This document shows, one piece after another, positions 24,985-42,173 of a stretch of DNA of 64,000 bases (position 1 is its first letter; the number at the start of each line of letters is the position of its first letter). Location: the NCBI GenBank assembly GCA_003254905.1, contig QANU01107566.1, positions 641,585-705,584 on the forward strand, read 5' to 3'. A program made the position numbers and the translations under genes. Below the pieces are notes generated by a model, which saw only the letters and a program-made list of their open reading frames with translations, was not told where the DNA came from and made no database searches. This stretch comes from Nissolia schottii. Taxonomy: Eukaryota; Streptophyta; Magnoliopsida; Fabales; Fabaceae.

Positions 24985-26864
24985 GGCAGTAGAGGAGTTG
25001 TAGACATGAAACACCCAAAATCTCTCTCAGTTTCTCTCTCTAAAGTTTATTAATAACAACCATTTTCTTTTAAACCCGTACAACGAGCCCCATACTATAA
25101 ATGTGTAATACTATACTATAACGCGGATAAGAATTGTGAAAGGACCACAAAGGCACATACCGGGAACCACATTCAATGAAAGCCTTTTTAATTACAATCA
25201 ACAGCCCAGGGCAGAGGGATATTTAAAAGGCTGCTAAAGCTTCACCGTTAGTGACCAGAAGAAAATGCTTCACCGCTTTTTATATTTCTTTTTTTTCTAC
25301 TTTCCCTTCGAATAGAGACTTGAATATATGCTATAAGATGAAAGAATAAATTAAGCGTGAAGTTCATACAATGTGGTGATACAATTTAAAAGAATACGAA
25401 TTTGATCGCTATGAACCTTTTTTATATTATCCAATCATATGCTGGTAACAGAATCCAACAATTTGTTTTTGTTTAGACCACCGTTATTCAGAGGTTACAA
25501 CTCTAGCTAATTTGGGTAGAGACGTAGAGTCCAGACCCACTTTTACACTAATTATTATTTATTAAAATCGAATCTAGAAAGTAAATTAGAAAAAATGTTT
25601 ATGGTAGGTTGCCAGCTAGCGTAATGACAAAGGGGGTGCGATTCTCGTGTTTCCTCGGTCTGGGAACAATGGCAGTCGCAATGCGTGTCCAGGCTGGGAT
25701 CACGTCTAAGAAGCATCAGCACACGGGGATTTGGAGCAAATCAGAGAGAAAGAGAAGCTGGATAAGAAGAAGCATCACACAAGTTGCAGGTGCGGTATTA
25801 TGTTTTATATATGATATATGATTTATCGATTGTTTTATTGAACTGTGATTGATTGGTTTTTTCTTGCCTGCAATGTGTTTGATGTAATGCTTAAACTACC
25901 CTTCTTTTAAATGTGTGAAGAAATGTAGCATACACCATTGGGAGGGAGCCTGTGCCATGTACGGGTAAACATGAGTTGAATAAATTAATAAAATAATAAA
26001 AAATAAATATTTAATACATAGAGTATATTTGAGATTTAATGATAAAATGACAAGAATCAATTATATGGTGTGAGCATATTTAGAAAATTAAATTTAATAT
26101 TATTCATAATAATTAGATTGTTACTAAATCTAAGGTACAAAAGCTTAACCGGTAACTTAGAAATCCTAACACGTTACTTTATATGTAAGAGGATTGAACA
26201 AATATTTTGAACATGCATTTGAATCAAATGTTTGGTAAAATTTACGATGCAACAAAAATCAATCATTGTCTCACTATGTGAGATTGATTACATAAATCAA
26301 ACAACATCATAATTTAAATCTCTTGGACCATGTTTGCATTCAAACCATTAACTTTAAATCTCTTTTAATAATTTTTCCTATAGTTTTTTATAGGTCCCTC
26401 TCTACTTCTAACCGATAAGTTATATGTCATTTATAAACCTATATATCCTATCTAGTGTATCCACTCCTTCAACGCAACATCATTATTTCTGCAACATGGA
26501 GTTTGTTTTAATGTTAGTTTTTTACCGCCCAATACGTAGTTCCATTTCGGTAAAATTTTCTATTATTCATAAAATTTTAAAAAATTATGTTATTAAAGCT
26601 TAACGTGAAAAAACTTAACTCATAATTCTACTTGTTATATGTTTGAACCAAAATTTTGAATAAAATCAATAATTTTATTATTGGTAGCAATTAACTTGTA
26701 CACCTTAAACTCTAACCCGTTATTCTACTTGTTATAGGTTTGAACCAAAATTTCGAATATACATTCAAATGAAATATTCAGTAAGATTTTGGATATGCAA
26801 TGAAATTTTGATCATTCTTAATAATTGGATATTTGCTTAAGACTAACATACAAAACATTTGACA
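24985..26864. other. Intergenic DNA; no supported gene
   Basis: An open frame at 25609-25821 (70 codons) lies in a locally GC-richer patch (25600-25800) but matches no family I recognise. From 26130, and again at 26590-26760 and 27050-27110, a phrase like CTTAACTC..GTTATTCTACTTGTTAT..GTTTGAACCAAAATTT recurs, indicating diverged dispersed repeats. Confidence 0.35.
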
Positions 26865-27035
26865 ATGATTCTCTAAGGTAAGACCCCTCACCTTAAATGA
26901 TAAAGTGAGTGATCTTACCATTATATCAATAAAGTGAAAAGTGAGACCCTTTTCTACTTTATTGATCTAATGACAAAATCTCACATTTTATTCACTAAAG
27001 TGAGGAATCTCACTTTAAAGGACCTAAATATTGAA
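26865..27035. repeat. Short inverted-repeat (MITE-like) hairpin
   Basis: CTCTAAGGTAAGACCCCTCA at the left pairs imperfectly with the reverse complement of the right end (CCTTTAAAGTGAGATTCCTC). The inner part ATATCAATAAAGTGAAAA pairs with TAGATCAATAAAGTAGAAAA. The whole about 170-bp block folds as one hairpin without coding capacity. Confidence 0.55.
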
Positions 27036-27138
27036 ACCTTACTCATTATAAGTAAACTTGTACCCCTTAAACTCAAATGCGTTATTCTACTTGTTATCGG
27101 GTGAAACTTTTTATTTGATGGAAACAATTTTATTTTAA

Positions 27139-27627
27139 GGTTAAATAAGTTTTTATCCCTAATAAATCGCGAGTTTTGATTTTACATCTTATTATTATTT
27201 TTTATTTGATTTGTCGATAATTTTTTTTTTTAATTTTAGTCCTTGACAAGTTGAACCATTAAAATATGTTATGACAGAGGAATGTTAGATGGACCCATTG
27301 TACCCATTGTAATTTGGTCAAACGTGAACCAATTTTTCATCGTGGTCAAATGGGTCAAACAAGCTCAAACTGAATTTAAATCACAGTCAAATCGATCAAT
27401 AATTTAAATCAATTTGACTGGTTTGACAATGGTTAAAACTTAGTTTGATCAGGATTGATTACAATGGAACCCACCTAACTTTCACCCACTACGTCATTTT
27501 TTAATGGCTCAACTTGACTAAAACAAAAAAAAAAAAGAAATTTATCAAGGACTCAAACCACCCAAAAAATTAATAAGCTATAAAATCAAAATTTGCGATT
27601 TATTAAGGGGCAAAAAATTATTTAACC
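27139..27627. mobile_element. Non-autonomous MULE-like element with long terminal inverted repeats
   Basis: The left end GGTTAAATAAGTTTTTATCC and the reverse complement of the right end GGTTAAATAATTTTTTGCCC match. Similarity continues for about 160 bp (CTAATAAATCGC..TTTTGATTTTA; AGTCCTTGA; GTTGA(A/G)CCATTAAAA; CCATTGTA). The terminal phrase resembles the ends of the Pack-MULE at 53803. No target duplication is clear. Confidence 0.6.
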
Positions 27628-29826
27628 CTTTTTTTTAATTTTATTATTATAATATTTTAATATTTGAAAAATAAAAATATTAGTTGGAATTGAATGATAC
27701 AATTTGATGAACAATTTTTATGTTTTAAATTAAGAGAACCATATCTATTCCATTTTAAATTGCTTTATATAATTGTAACGTGAGATGATGTGTATAATAT
27801 TTTCATATATTAAAGGGAAATATATGAGTGTATTTAAAGAGATAATTTTTTTTCGTTTGAATTAAAATTTAACATGAAAAATATAATAAAAAATATAGTG
27901 AAACATTGAATATAATAATTCAAATGGAGGAGGTGATACATGACAGGAGTATTGCTATGTTGGTAAGGCGGGGCATAAGATGCTTATTTAATTCTTATCT
28001 GTAATTTTTCATTTGATAATCACGTGTTTAGACAAGTTTTTGAATTGTGTTGAATAATAACTAGGAAGCAGAGGGTGCGTTTGGATTGTATTTTTTTTGA
28101 AAAAAAGAAGTAACTTTTTTTTATAATAAAAAAATACTTTTATAATTTTAAGAGTATTTAGATGTAACTCAAAACTTTTTTTTATATGTTTTATTAAAAA
28201 AATTATAGTAAAAAAACATTTTTATCATTATGAGCCACTAGTCTACTGATGGCTAAAAAATTTGCTGCGCACTTTGTTAATTTGGTGCAAGGATAAGCAT
28301 GAGTGAATAATTATTGTCAAAGTTTTAGAGTCTTTTATATTCTATTTTTATTTCAAAGAGAAAAGTAAAGATAATTTAATTTCTTTTAAAAAAAATTTCT
28401 TTAATTATCAGAGATGTGTCTATCGTTTTAGCTAATCATATATTAATAATTATTTTAAGTAGTTTAATATATAATTTTTTCAATTTAAAAATTGTGAGAA
28501 ATATTGTCGCAATTCAATGAGTGAAGCGTTAAACTTATTTCCTCTCCCAAGAACTACATTTGAGAATCAAACTTATGTAAAAAATTTACACATTACAAAC
28601 TTCACTCATTCTTATTCTATATCAAACCCACCCAATACTACTTTTCTCCAATAAATAATAGTTATGATTTTATAAGAATTATTTTATTCAACTTAATGTT
28701 TATTCAAAATTAAGATAAATAACCATATATAAATATGTCTCAAATTAATTAAAAATATATTTGTGATAAATCTTGATTCACCGCTTATTTAGCTAATTGA
28801 TTTTGGTTGCTATACTAATGTTGTATGCTTTATCTTTTTCCTTTGATGTTTACCGTTACAAGTGTCCCTGTCCTGGTTTGGTTTGGATCTTGACTAGCTG
28901 CTCCCCATGTTTGTGGGGCAGAGATTTTTGAAAAGAAAATATCAAAAAAGCGAAATACGTTAATACATCTAAAATATTAAAATTGCAGCTGGTACCTTAG
29001 TGCCAATTATTGAGGTGCTAGGGTGACTAGAGAGAATCTTCGTACCGTGAATCTTAAGATTCTTGTTAACCATAATAAATATCTGCCAAGTGCCCACTCA
29101 CCGGTACCGTGCACTCGATGATTCCCTGAACTTGGAACCAGTGAAGTGGGACCCAACTAGTTTAGATTTTTGGATTCCGTTCTTCCCCAAGACTTCGTTG
29201 CCATTGGCCAGGAAAATAAATAAAAAGATTTCCTTTCTACATCATTGTGTACAGTTACCAACAAGTTGTTGCGTGAGTTAACAAATATCAATACGGATAC
29301 AGATACAAACAATACGTGATATATCAATACACTAATATTTTTTTTTATTACAAAAATTATATTTAAGGTTTGAAATTAGAATATCATATATATTATCCAA
29401 ATTTTTTACAATTAAATTACTTTTAGTAGTTTGACACATTAATTTAAAAATTGTATGAGATACAGACATTGTATATATTCATATAAAATTAAATATTTGT
29501 AATAATATTATAATATAGTTTATTGATATCAAATTATTAATTTTTGATATTTTCTAACTTAATTTTAAGATATTTTTATGTGTTAATATTTATTAATTTT
29601 TTGTGAGTTCATATTATTATAAATTATTTAATATTTAAAATTCTTTTTACTCTTACATGACATAGATACAACCCAAATTTTTTTAGGATTAGACAATTTC
29701 AAACACATGCGATATATATGTCGAACGAGTGTCTTTGTGTATCAATATCTGCAGTGTATCAATTATAAGAACACGACAGCCTTACAAAGTATTCGTATTT
29801 TTTAAGTAGTGAGTAACTTGGTTTTT
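27628..29826. other. AT-rich intergenic DNA, nothing recognised
   Basis: A fragment with GGTGCGTTTGGATTG near 28073 resembles MITE ends. Otherwise there are only AT-rich tracts. The short open frame at 29063-29281 has no supporting features. Confidence 0.35.
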
Positions 29827-30117
29827 TAGAGTTTTTTTTCTCTTTTACCCTTACTGTTTAAACAAATTACCAAATTACCCTATTTTTCAAACTATTTACC
29901 ATAATACCACGGTTTGCACTGACGTTGCGAAGGATTCGCCAAGCGCATAGGCGAATTCAGGTCAAATTCGCCAACCTTATTGGCGAATCCTGCGTGGCAT
30001 GCCACCCGTGGCGCCGAGTCCACGTCAGCGCAAACTGTGGTATTTAGGTAAATAATTTTAAAACGAAGGTAATTTAGTAATTTATTTGAACAATGATGGC
30101 AAAAGAGAAAAAAAATC
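29827..30117. mobile_element. MITE with about 95-bp TIRs and GGCGAATTC palindromes
   Basis: The outer arms (TTTTTTTTCTCTTTTACCC..AAACAAATTACCAAATTACC against the reverse complement TTTTTTTTCTCTTTTGCCAT..AAATAAATTACTAAATTACC) are inverted repeats of about 95 bp. The centre holds paired TTCGCCAA/TTGGCGAA and AGGCGAATTC segments. Flanks TTGGTTTTT (29818-29826) and CTGGTTTTT (30118-30126) agree at 8 of 9 positions, consistent with a 9-bp MULE-type duplication. A truncated relative lies at about 60700-60930. Confidence 0.7.
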
Positions 30118-31133
30118 CTGGTTTTTCATAAGGATGAGAAAACACATTTAAAAAATGTACTTATTAAAATAGAAGTAATAGTTAATGTTCCATTGCCAAG
30201 ATTATGAGAATAATATCTTCTATGAATTTTATCAATCAACATCATTGTGCACCATCCTTTCTCTATTAATAGTTGGCCAATGTACATCATGCTCTAAAAA
30301 TTGGCAATTTTTATCTGATAAAAAATAAATCGGTTATTCTTATCCTATCAAAAAAGATAATAATAATAATAAATTTTTAAACAATTTCTATGATTTACTA
30401 CTTTCCTATTTTTTTATAGGTTTAAAATTGACAACCAAGAATTTATATAAAAGAAGTTGACTGCTAAGAACATAAAAGTAAAATATAAAAGGAAAATGTT
30501 TTTTTAGCCTGAAAAGTATTTTCGTTGGGCAAAACAAATTGACAAGTAAGATGCCCTAGTCGGCAACTGACTCAACATATAGTATGGAACCGCCGTCTGT
30601 CCCAGATCCCCACTTCTGCTTTCGCAGGCACATTAGGTACGAGCAATATTTGTCTTTTTTATTTTTTTACATCAATTTTTTATACAGTTTTTTCCTTCAT
30701 TGTTGAATTATGAATTATTTATTGATTGATTCATTAGTCATCAAACCAATATACACGCTCAGATTAAGATAACTTGATATTCAATTTATTGTAAACTCCG
30801 TGCTGGGACCTACAGTTGCAGGTAGGTTTTTCATACTTTGGGGGCGTGTACTATCAAGGAACAGTAACCATGTTGAAATGACGTCATGCGTGTACATTCA
30901 TCAAATTGCAAGGTGCTTTCACAGGAAACATATTCTTACACTGTTGCATTCAACGTTCACCCCTTTTTTTGTGTCTAAAACAGAGTATATAACTGAGGCA
31001 ACCATTACATGATTCAAAATAAGATTTCTCTTTCTCCATAAACTACAGTTCTGTTGTTGTGCTACTGTGTGTCTTAGATTTTTTTTTTTTCCTTGATCCG
31101 AAGGACAGAGGGAGCAAAATCACACAGAGAAGA
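30118..31133 (+). promoter_or_regulatory. Upstream region of the agmatine deiminase gene
   Basis: About 1 kb precedes the start codon at 31134. A GC-richer patch near 30580-30640 ending CATTAG|GTACGAG could be a 5'-UTR exon with a donor site, but this is only suggestive. No other gene or repeat is recognised. Confidence 0.35.
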
Positions 31134-35651
<4,518 letters not shown>

Positions 35652-36457
35652 CAGCACTCTCAAAACATTTGTTGACATGAGTGTTGCATTGGAGTGTGTA
35701 TGATATCAGGGTGATTGATTGAAATGCTTGGTCTGCTCTGCTATTCTCCAAATCCAATAGCAGCATGAAAGTGTCTGCAAATAAATGGGAATTCATTGAA
35801 ATAAAACCTAATTGGCATTTTACATTGTAAAACCGTGGTATATTCTCTTGAATGAATGAATCAGGACATTTCGAATTTGTCAAATTTTGTTTTGCTACAT
35901 GGTGGAGGAGCTTCAATGCATCCAAATGCCAATCTATTCAGTGCTTCATGTTCCATTTGTGACTTGTGAGGTCAACTCTACCAGATACTGATATAAAAGC
36001 GCAACTGCTGTCCATTTTTAATAAAAAACCGTGTATGTTGTTGATGCAAACCCTTTAAATAAAGAAGATACCATACCGGCAGGATTAGCCGGGTTCCTAG
36101 TAATAGGACCTGTATCTAGGTGCTTCAATCGAGACAATAAAAAAAAGAAGATACCATATCCACATGATACTAAAAAAAGTGAAATATCTTTCTGAAGTCC
36201 TTATTTTTCGACGTAGATTGATTGTGGTGAGTCAACTTAGGCATCTTCTGATATCAAAGAAAGAAGAAACAGAATATAAAAACGTAGTTCAATTCACATT
36301 GTAAAACGGGCATGATGCCAATGCTGAGAAGCAACTAAAAAGGTAGAAAGAACAAAATGATCTCTTTCTATGCTCCTATATAATTTTTTTTTCAATTTAT
36401 TATTTTTTATATACCATGATATGTTTGATGTTCCAAATTATTCATGTAACAATGACG
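35652..36457. other. 3' flank of the agmatine deiminase gene and intergenic DNA
   Basis: The first few hundred bases are the likely 3' UTR. The remainder up to the gypsy-like LTR at 36458 has no recognisable gene. A motif GCCGGGTTCCTAGTAATAGG near 36089 was examined as a tRNA-like trace and does not fold convincingly. Confidence 0.4.
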
Positions 36458-36928
36458 TGTTATGGAATAAAGCCTAGGCCAAACGGCCCCATGATACCAA
36501 ACTCTGAACTCAGCTCATTAAAGGGTTGAGCTTGCCTAAAAACTACAATTGACACTCCCTACAGTGTCAAGAGGAGCATGTGTGGATAAGCAACAAACTA
36601 GGACTAGCGGCCCTAACAAAGATGTGTAATCTTTAGGATCCACGTAACCAACCTCACCCATGTAACTTGGCGTGCAAGCTATGAAGTATGCCACAAGCCC
36701 TACTATAAAGGGATACCCCAACTACGAGGTAAAGGTAACGTATCATTCATTATATCTCACCTACGTCATACATATCATTACTTGGGCATCAGAGTGCCTT
36801 TGCAGGTACCCACCAGCGTCGTCCTTCTGAGAAGTCCTACCATCCAAGATCTAGAAACATTCACCATGTAACCAAGGCTCCGCCACCTTTACTAGGGTAT
36901 ATCGCTCTACTCATTTTACTATAGAACA
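36458..36928 (+). mobile_element. 5' LTR of a decayed Ty3/gypsy-type element
   Basis: The sequence starts TGTTATGGAATAAAGCC and ends TACTATAGAACA (TG..CA). It contains a TATA-like ACTATAAAGGG at about 36702, and CATCAGAGTGCCTTTGCAGG typical of plant gypsy LTR R/U5 regions. It is followed immediately by TTGGCGTTGTCTATGGGAAG, which resembles the TTGGCGCC leader of many plant Ty3 elements. A partial copy of its 3' part recurs at 43165-43290. Confidence 0.7.
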
Positions 36929-36999
36929 TTGGCGTTGTCTATGGGAAGCCATAGATACTGCTAACGTATCTTGCGAACCCTATTTTCTTTTCAGAAATC

Positions 37000-37760
37000 A
37001 TGGTTGCAGTGATGACCAAAGTCAATCATTGATAAACAAAAAGGCACAGAATCCGTGTACAAGGTGTCCGCCAAAATAAACACCTACAACGCTGAAAAAG
37101 CATGCACCGGGGTGAGGAAGGTGAAAGGGAAGGAGAATCACCCTTTCGCAGATGAAATTCTCAACATGATACCCACACACGGTTTTCGTCCTCCTACGGG
37201 CATGAAACTGTATGATGGGAACACACATCCTTAACATCACTTAGATGCTTTTAGTCACAGGATGGTGTTGGATGGAGCCTCAGACGCCATCCAATGCAAA
37301 TCGTTCCCGGTCACTCTGAGGAAAGGAACCTTAGTATGGTTTAATGCACTCCCACCCAGGTGCATCCAATCCTTTGACGATCTGGCAGAGCATTTTCTAG
37401 CTAACTTTACCACACGGAGGACAAAACCTAAGACAGCAGTAAGCCTCTTAGGAGTAAAACAAAGAGGAAACGAGTCGCTCCGCCAATACCTAGACCGCTT
37501 CTGCCAAGAATGCGCCCAGGTAGAAGATTTGTAACCACAGGCAGTACTAATAGGCCTCACGAATGGGCTCTAAAAGGGTAGCCCATTTATGAAGAATTTG
37601 TCTAAAAAACCTCCGCGGAGTTTGATAAAGATACAAGAGCAAGTTGAGGAGTACTTATACCAAGAAGAAGGTATGCAGGTCATAAGAAGCGAACCTTCCC
37701 GAGATGGAGCCTGAGATGGGGGAGAAGGTCCGAGGAAGATCTCGTGAGTTTCTCCAGGGA
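37000..37760 (+). pseudogene. Ty3/gypsy gag pseudogene
   Basis: Retrotransposon gag signatures are readable: ADEILNMIPTHGFRPPTGMK, LRKGTLVWFNALPPRCIQSF, DDLAEHFLANF, LLGVKQRGNESLRQYLDRF, and then, past a stop after QVEDL, PFMKNLSKKPP and IQEQVEEYL. Several stops and frame changes make it non-functional. It lies 70 bp behind the LTR, the position expected for gag. Confidence 0.8.
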
Positions 37761-38039
37761 AACAGTAACCCTAGTATGAAACAATAAATGCAGGATTCCC
37801 AATATTTTTCATGGTCAAGCACCAATACTTTTCATGGTCAAGCATTAGAAAAAAACTGTTGAAAAAGCGATAAAGAAATAATTCCCCTGAGCTGATTACT
37901 CAGGTGTCGACAACAATCTGCGAAAAGAAAAATTACTTTAGCCGATAACCAAAACTGAGAGCAATAAAATAACCAAGTCATAAGCCCGGTACAAAATCGA
38001 GAGCAATTTTATTATCGGTTTTGTCGCTCAGATCAGAGT

Positions 38040-38690
38040 CCTTGCAAGTACCCGTCATGACGACCCCGAACTCACAGAGGAGCTTCAGGATCTAAATTGT
38101 ACCCCTTCGACACACATTTCCTTAGAGGAACTGGCCAACATCCAAGTTAAAAATGCTAGGCGTCGAGCAGTTTACTCAACATCCGCTACTAAATTTACTT
38201 TTTTTTTTACCCCATCATTCTTTGAATGGTGGAATTCATATTATGACAACAAAAAGATTCCTTTCTACACCTATACTAATTGGATGACTTATGATTTTGT
38301 GGTGCAATCTACAGATGATCTAGCTGGAAAAGACAAAGGTTTCTATTGCAAAGATATCCAAGCTTTTGAGCAATTCTACAAGGTCAAGTGGGATCCCTTG
38401 AGAATAAATTTTGTGGTCCTCGACGCCATGGAGACTTTCAATAAAAAGAAAGATGCTCATGAAGGTAGGTGTTGGAGAAAGTTTGAAAAAGCTAATACTT
38501 TGAATCTCTTTCTTTGACATGAGCCTTTCATGAAACCTTTCAAATTTAAACCCTTACCAAATTCTCTATTTGGCATCACAAAACCATTCCCAGATCCTCC
38601 TCTAGGAGTGATAGGTGGAGATTGTACCTTATTTGATTATTCTATAATTGAACATTGCATCCTAAAAATGTGTGGTTTTAATGCTTAATT
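38040..38690 (+). pseudogene. Unrecognised protein-coding remnant (retroelement-associated)
   Basis: An open stretch reads ELTEELQDLNCTPSTHISLE, ARRRAVYSTSATKF, FEWWNSYYDNKKIPFYTYTN, GFYCKDIQAFEQFYKVKWDP and, after a stop at 38517, GVIGGDCTLFDYSIIEHCIL. The composition is protein-like over about 210 codons, but I do not recognise the family. It may share an origin with the coding remnant at 41517-42173, from which it is separated by LTR material. Confidence 0.45.
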
Positions 38691-38699
38691 AATATGTTT

Positions 38700-39786
38700 T
38701 TCACATTATACTCTTTTGTGAGAAATTGACAAAAATGCGATTCATGACACTATTTTTATCTTAGAAATTGATATATAGATTTCTTTTATTCCCTTTTAGT
38801 TTTCTATTTTAATTGCAAAAAAATAAATTGCTAAGAGGATCAATGAAGATTTGAAGGAGATTTGATAAGATATAAATTTTGAAGAAGAGATTTGAAGAGA
38901 AGATTTGGATCATAAAATACAAGTTTGAATTCAAATTCAAAAAGATTTGGTCAAAGATTTGTTGAAGAGTTTTAAAAGCTGCATTTGTCATGGATTTTGC
39001 GCTAGGATAGAGGGTGAATCTCGATTTGACGTCAACCACGAAGTTGTAGATCTATCTCTTAAATTTAATTAAAGATTTGAATCACCTCAATCCGATATCT
39101 GTAGTCGAAGTTATCGTGATTTTACTAATTGTTATGCTGAAAGTACAGGATTTTCACCCACTTTGGGTCCATCCTCTATAAATAGACATCTTCTCTCAAC
39201 AACTTCACGCAACTTCATACTCAACCTCCACTTTTATTTTCTGTACTTTTTATTTTTTTATTTTATACACTTTAGGTTTTATGTTAGTAGTGCTTTGTTA
39301 TTAGTTCTTCAAGGATTGTTGTAGCGCTGACATTGACAACGCAAGCTCCCAATTATTTACGAAGTTCTTCCGTTATTGTATTCAGATTTTGTTATTTTAA
39401 TTCTCCATTATTTTCCACTCTCTTCTTCTCTTTATTTATTATGAGCCTTTTCTCTCCACCCATGGAGAAGTAGTTCCTTAATATCTTGCATGCGGTAACT
39501 CTAAATTATGATTAATTAGAGATTTTTGTGATTAATGTTTATTCATGATTTGTTCCGCCCCTAATTAGTAATATAGCGATCACATGTTATTGGTTAGGGT
39601 TAATTCTAGGTTGATAGATCTTGACGATTGTAGGATTTATTGATTTAGGATTTGGAAACTTTTTTGGGAACTAATTAGATCTAATTAGGTTGTGCAATTG
39701 TGACATAATTGATATGAGTTTTAAATGTTGAGATCTTAGTTTTAATTCCTGTATTAATAAATTCTTAGGGGATTGGCGATCGTAAA
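38700..39786 (+). mobile_element. LTR/leader-like retroelement sequence interrupted by a solo LTR
   Basis: A core promoter-like CCTCTATAAATAGACATC at about 39172 is followed by CAACTTCACGCAACTTCATA, a layout typical of LTR U3/R junctions. The sequence seems to resume after the nested solo LTR at 41188, running to about 41500. Exact ends are not identified. Confidence 0.4.
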
Positions 39787-41187
39787 TGTTGAAAGCTTTT
39801 TAACACTCTCGTCGTTTTATATATATCCCACTTTACAGCTTCCAAATCCTAGAGGGATTCAATTACAGTATAGTCGGGTATAGTCATATCCACAGGGAGT
39901 TGTGATAATAAAGTCATTCTCAAGTTTCGTTGATTAAGCAAAATGGTTGGTTTATGAAAATAAATAAGGTAAAACAAACGATAAAATAACTGAATGAAAA
40001 GCAGATAAGAAAGTTGTTGGGAATTAACTTGTGTTACAATTATCATATTTCCATTAACTCAATGCATATGAATTAGAAAATTCGTGATTCCCTCATCTGG
40101 TTCTTATCTTGAACCATGTCTGTCTAGCATGATTCATGATAAGAGCATTCGGTTCCTGTTGTTCTTTGTCGATTTCTCACACAATTAACAAAGCAAACCG
40201 ATATAGCTTTTTCGGGTGTTAAACGACCAATATATCAAAACTTTCTCTCAAGCAGTTATGAATATTGGACGACTTGATCAAGATTCAACTCAATAACGTA
40301 GTTTTCACTCACAAATCAAGTTTTAAATCAAGCTTAAGATAGCAAAGGTAAAACAAGCATGAAGTTAAAGATCAATTGATTGAAATCATAGGATAGCATA
40401 GCTTCATATATATAAGAGTTAAGATAGATACAATCAAACCATAATCCTCGTCAAATCCCAACAATAAGAGCATTAGCTATCCATGGGCATGGAAGCTTTC
40501 CATCTTACAAGAAGAAATCAAGGGTGCCAGACGACGGACGCTCACCATGACACGTTCTTACGCCGCCATGGTGAGTGTCATCTGTGCTCCTCAGACGACT
40601 CCTTAGCCTTCCTTTTCTGTTTCTCAATTCGGAGTGCATGTATGAATTGGCTTCTTGATGCTCTCCCTCTCGGTTCTGTGTTTGCCCCCTTTTATAGGCA
40701 AAGATCAGGCTCAGACGCTGAACGGTTTGCTCACTTCGCTGAGCGGCCTAAATGGTTGAGCTTTCTTTGCCTTGAAGTTGCTTCACCGTCAAGCAAGCTT
40801 AATCTCATCTAGGTACAGAGCACTGAGCAAATGACAGGGGGCACTGATCGGATTGCAGGGAGGTTTGTGATTGCTTCACTCTTAAGTTACTTCACCCTTA
40901 AGCAAGTCAACTTGGACAGAAGGCGCTGAGCGGCCATAAGAGGGCGTTGAGCAGCCTGAAGTCTTCTTTATCCTTCAATTCTTCTCGCCTTGTATTTCCT
41001 TTGCTTCATGCCTCTTACCTCTGTGGGAACTTAACAAGAAATGCATCATTTTACAATATTTGTATCCTATTCTTTTAAACCTACTAAATTCATACAAAAA
41101 TGGGGAATTTGGCTAGTAAATTCATATTAAACAATGTATATAAGTGTCATTCTAACCTATGAAAACACCAAAATATGACACTTATCA
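39787..41187. mobile_element. Second solo LTR of the GCTGAGCGG family
   Basis: The 1401-bp sequence starts TGTTGAAAGCTTTTTAACAC and ends AAATATGACACTTATCA. It is collinear with the solo LTR at 22960-24427, sharing TATCCACAGGGAGTTG-like, GATTAAGCAA, TTGTTGGGAATT and GCTGAGCGGCC segments. Its flanks (GTAAA and GTAGT) do not form a perfect duplication, so it may be older or the site mutated. Confidence 0.85.
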
Positions 41188-41516
41188 GTAGTCTCTTAAG
41201 TGAATTGTGTATTAGTTAGAGATTTCAACTAATAACAACATCCTTTCCTATGAATAATTAATTAGAAACCAATGACAATTAATCCTTGATTTAGAAACGC
41301 CGTATGCAGGATAGTGTTTTTATCATTGTTGATTTATTTCTGTTTTAATTTCCTTTTTTTTAAATTCATCAATCCAAACCCCCAACTTACTTAAACTTTT
41401 AATTGGTTCTAATTGCTTCTTTGAGAGACGACCTAGGTTAACCCCCTTTACTACATTTTTGGGGTTTTCTTAGTTTATAAATTATTATTTGATTATGCAC
41501 TGAAATTAATGATGTT

Positions 41517-42173
41517 TTGGTGTGTATCAAGGAGCTATTGGGCTACATTATCCAATACACATTCTTGGAGTCACATATAGGGATCCAATGGTCTCCATCC
41601 ACTGACCATTTGATTGAATATTATACTAGATTTCTTCATTATCCTCCCTTAGGTATACTTCATCTCTTTATTCATTTCATTATTCCTCTTAATAACTCAA
41701 TTTTCATTTGTTTGCTTTCCTTCCTTTATCTAGTAGTGGTGGAGGGTACTTCTGTCAGTGTGTCTTGATAAGAAGAAGAAAAAGAGGAAAGTGAAAAGGA
41801 ACCAATTGTTGACACTGCTGTAGATGATAATAACTCTGAAGAAGATGATGCTGATGAAGAGGAGGAAGAGATTGACAAAAAGAAGAAAGCTCCATTATCG
41901 GAGAAGGAGTTGAGGAGAAAGAAGAAGCAAGAATTAGTGAAGGTCAAGAAGGAGAACATAGAAAATGAGCAGAAAAAGAAATAAGATGAGAAGAAGAAGA
42001 ACGAGGAGGCTAAATCTCCTGCTCCCAGACCACCAATCCCTAAGAAAAGGGAGGTTGTAAATGATGATGATGATGTTTGGCTTCTTAGAGAAAATCTAAC
42101 CCCTTCTATCATCAAGAAAAGCAAGCTTTCTACAACAACTTCTATTGTTGCAAATGATACTTTGTCAAGTTAG
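41517..42173 (+). pseudogene. Lysine/glutamate-rich coding remnant
   Basis: A possible exon (KELLGYIIQYTFLESHIGIQ, then FLHYPPLG before GTATAC) is followed by a long K/E/D-rich frame from 41765 (EEEKEESEKEP, EEDDADEEEEEIDKKKKAPL, EKELRRKKKQELVKVKK) broken by a stop near 41983, then KSPAPRPPIPKKREVVNDDD. The charged low-complexity tail is typical of several nuclear or retroelement proteins. I do not recognise the family. Confidence 0.4.

Noticed and set aside
25609-25821. 70-codon open frame in a GC-richer patch
   Set aside because: No recognisable domain or supporting exon; possible but unsupported.
36080-36135. tRNA-like trace with GGGTTCCTAGTAATAGG
   Set aside because: No cloverleaf can be drawn with consistent acceptor and anticodon stems.
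41726-42124. 132-codon serine-rich minus-strand frame
   Set aside because: It is the antisense shadow of the K/E-rich plus-strand coding remnant.
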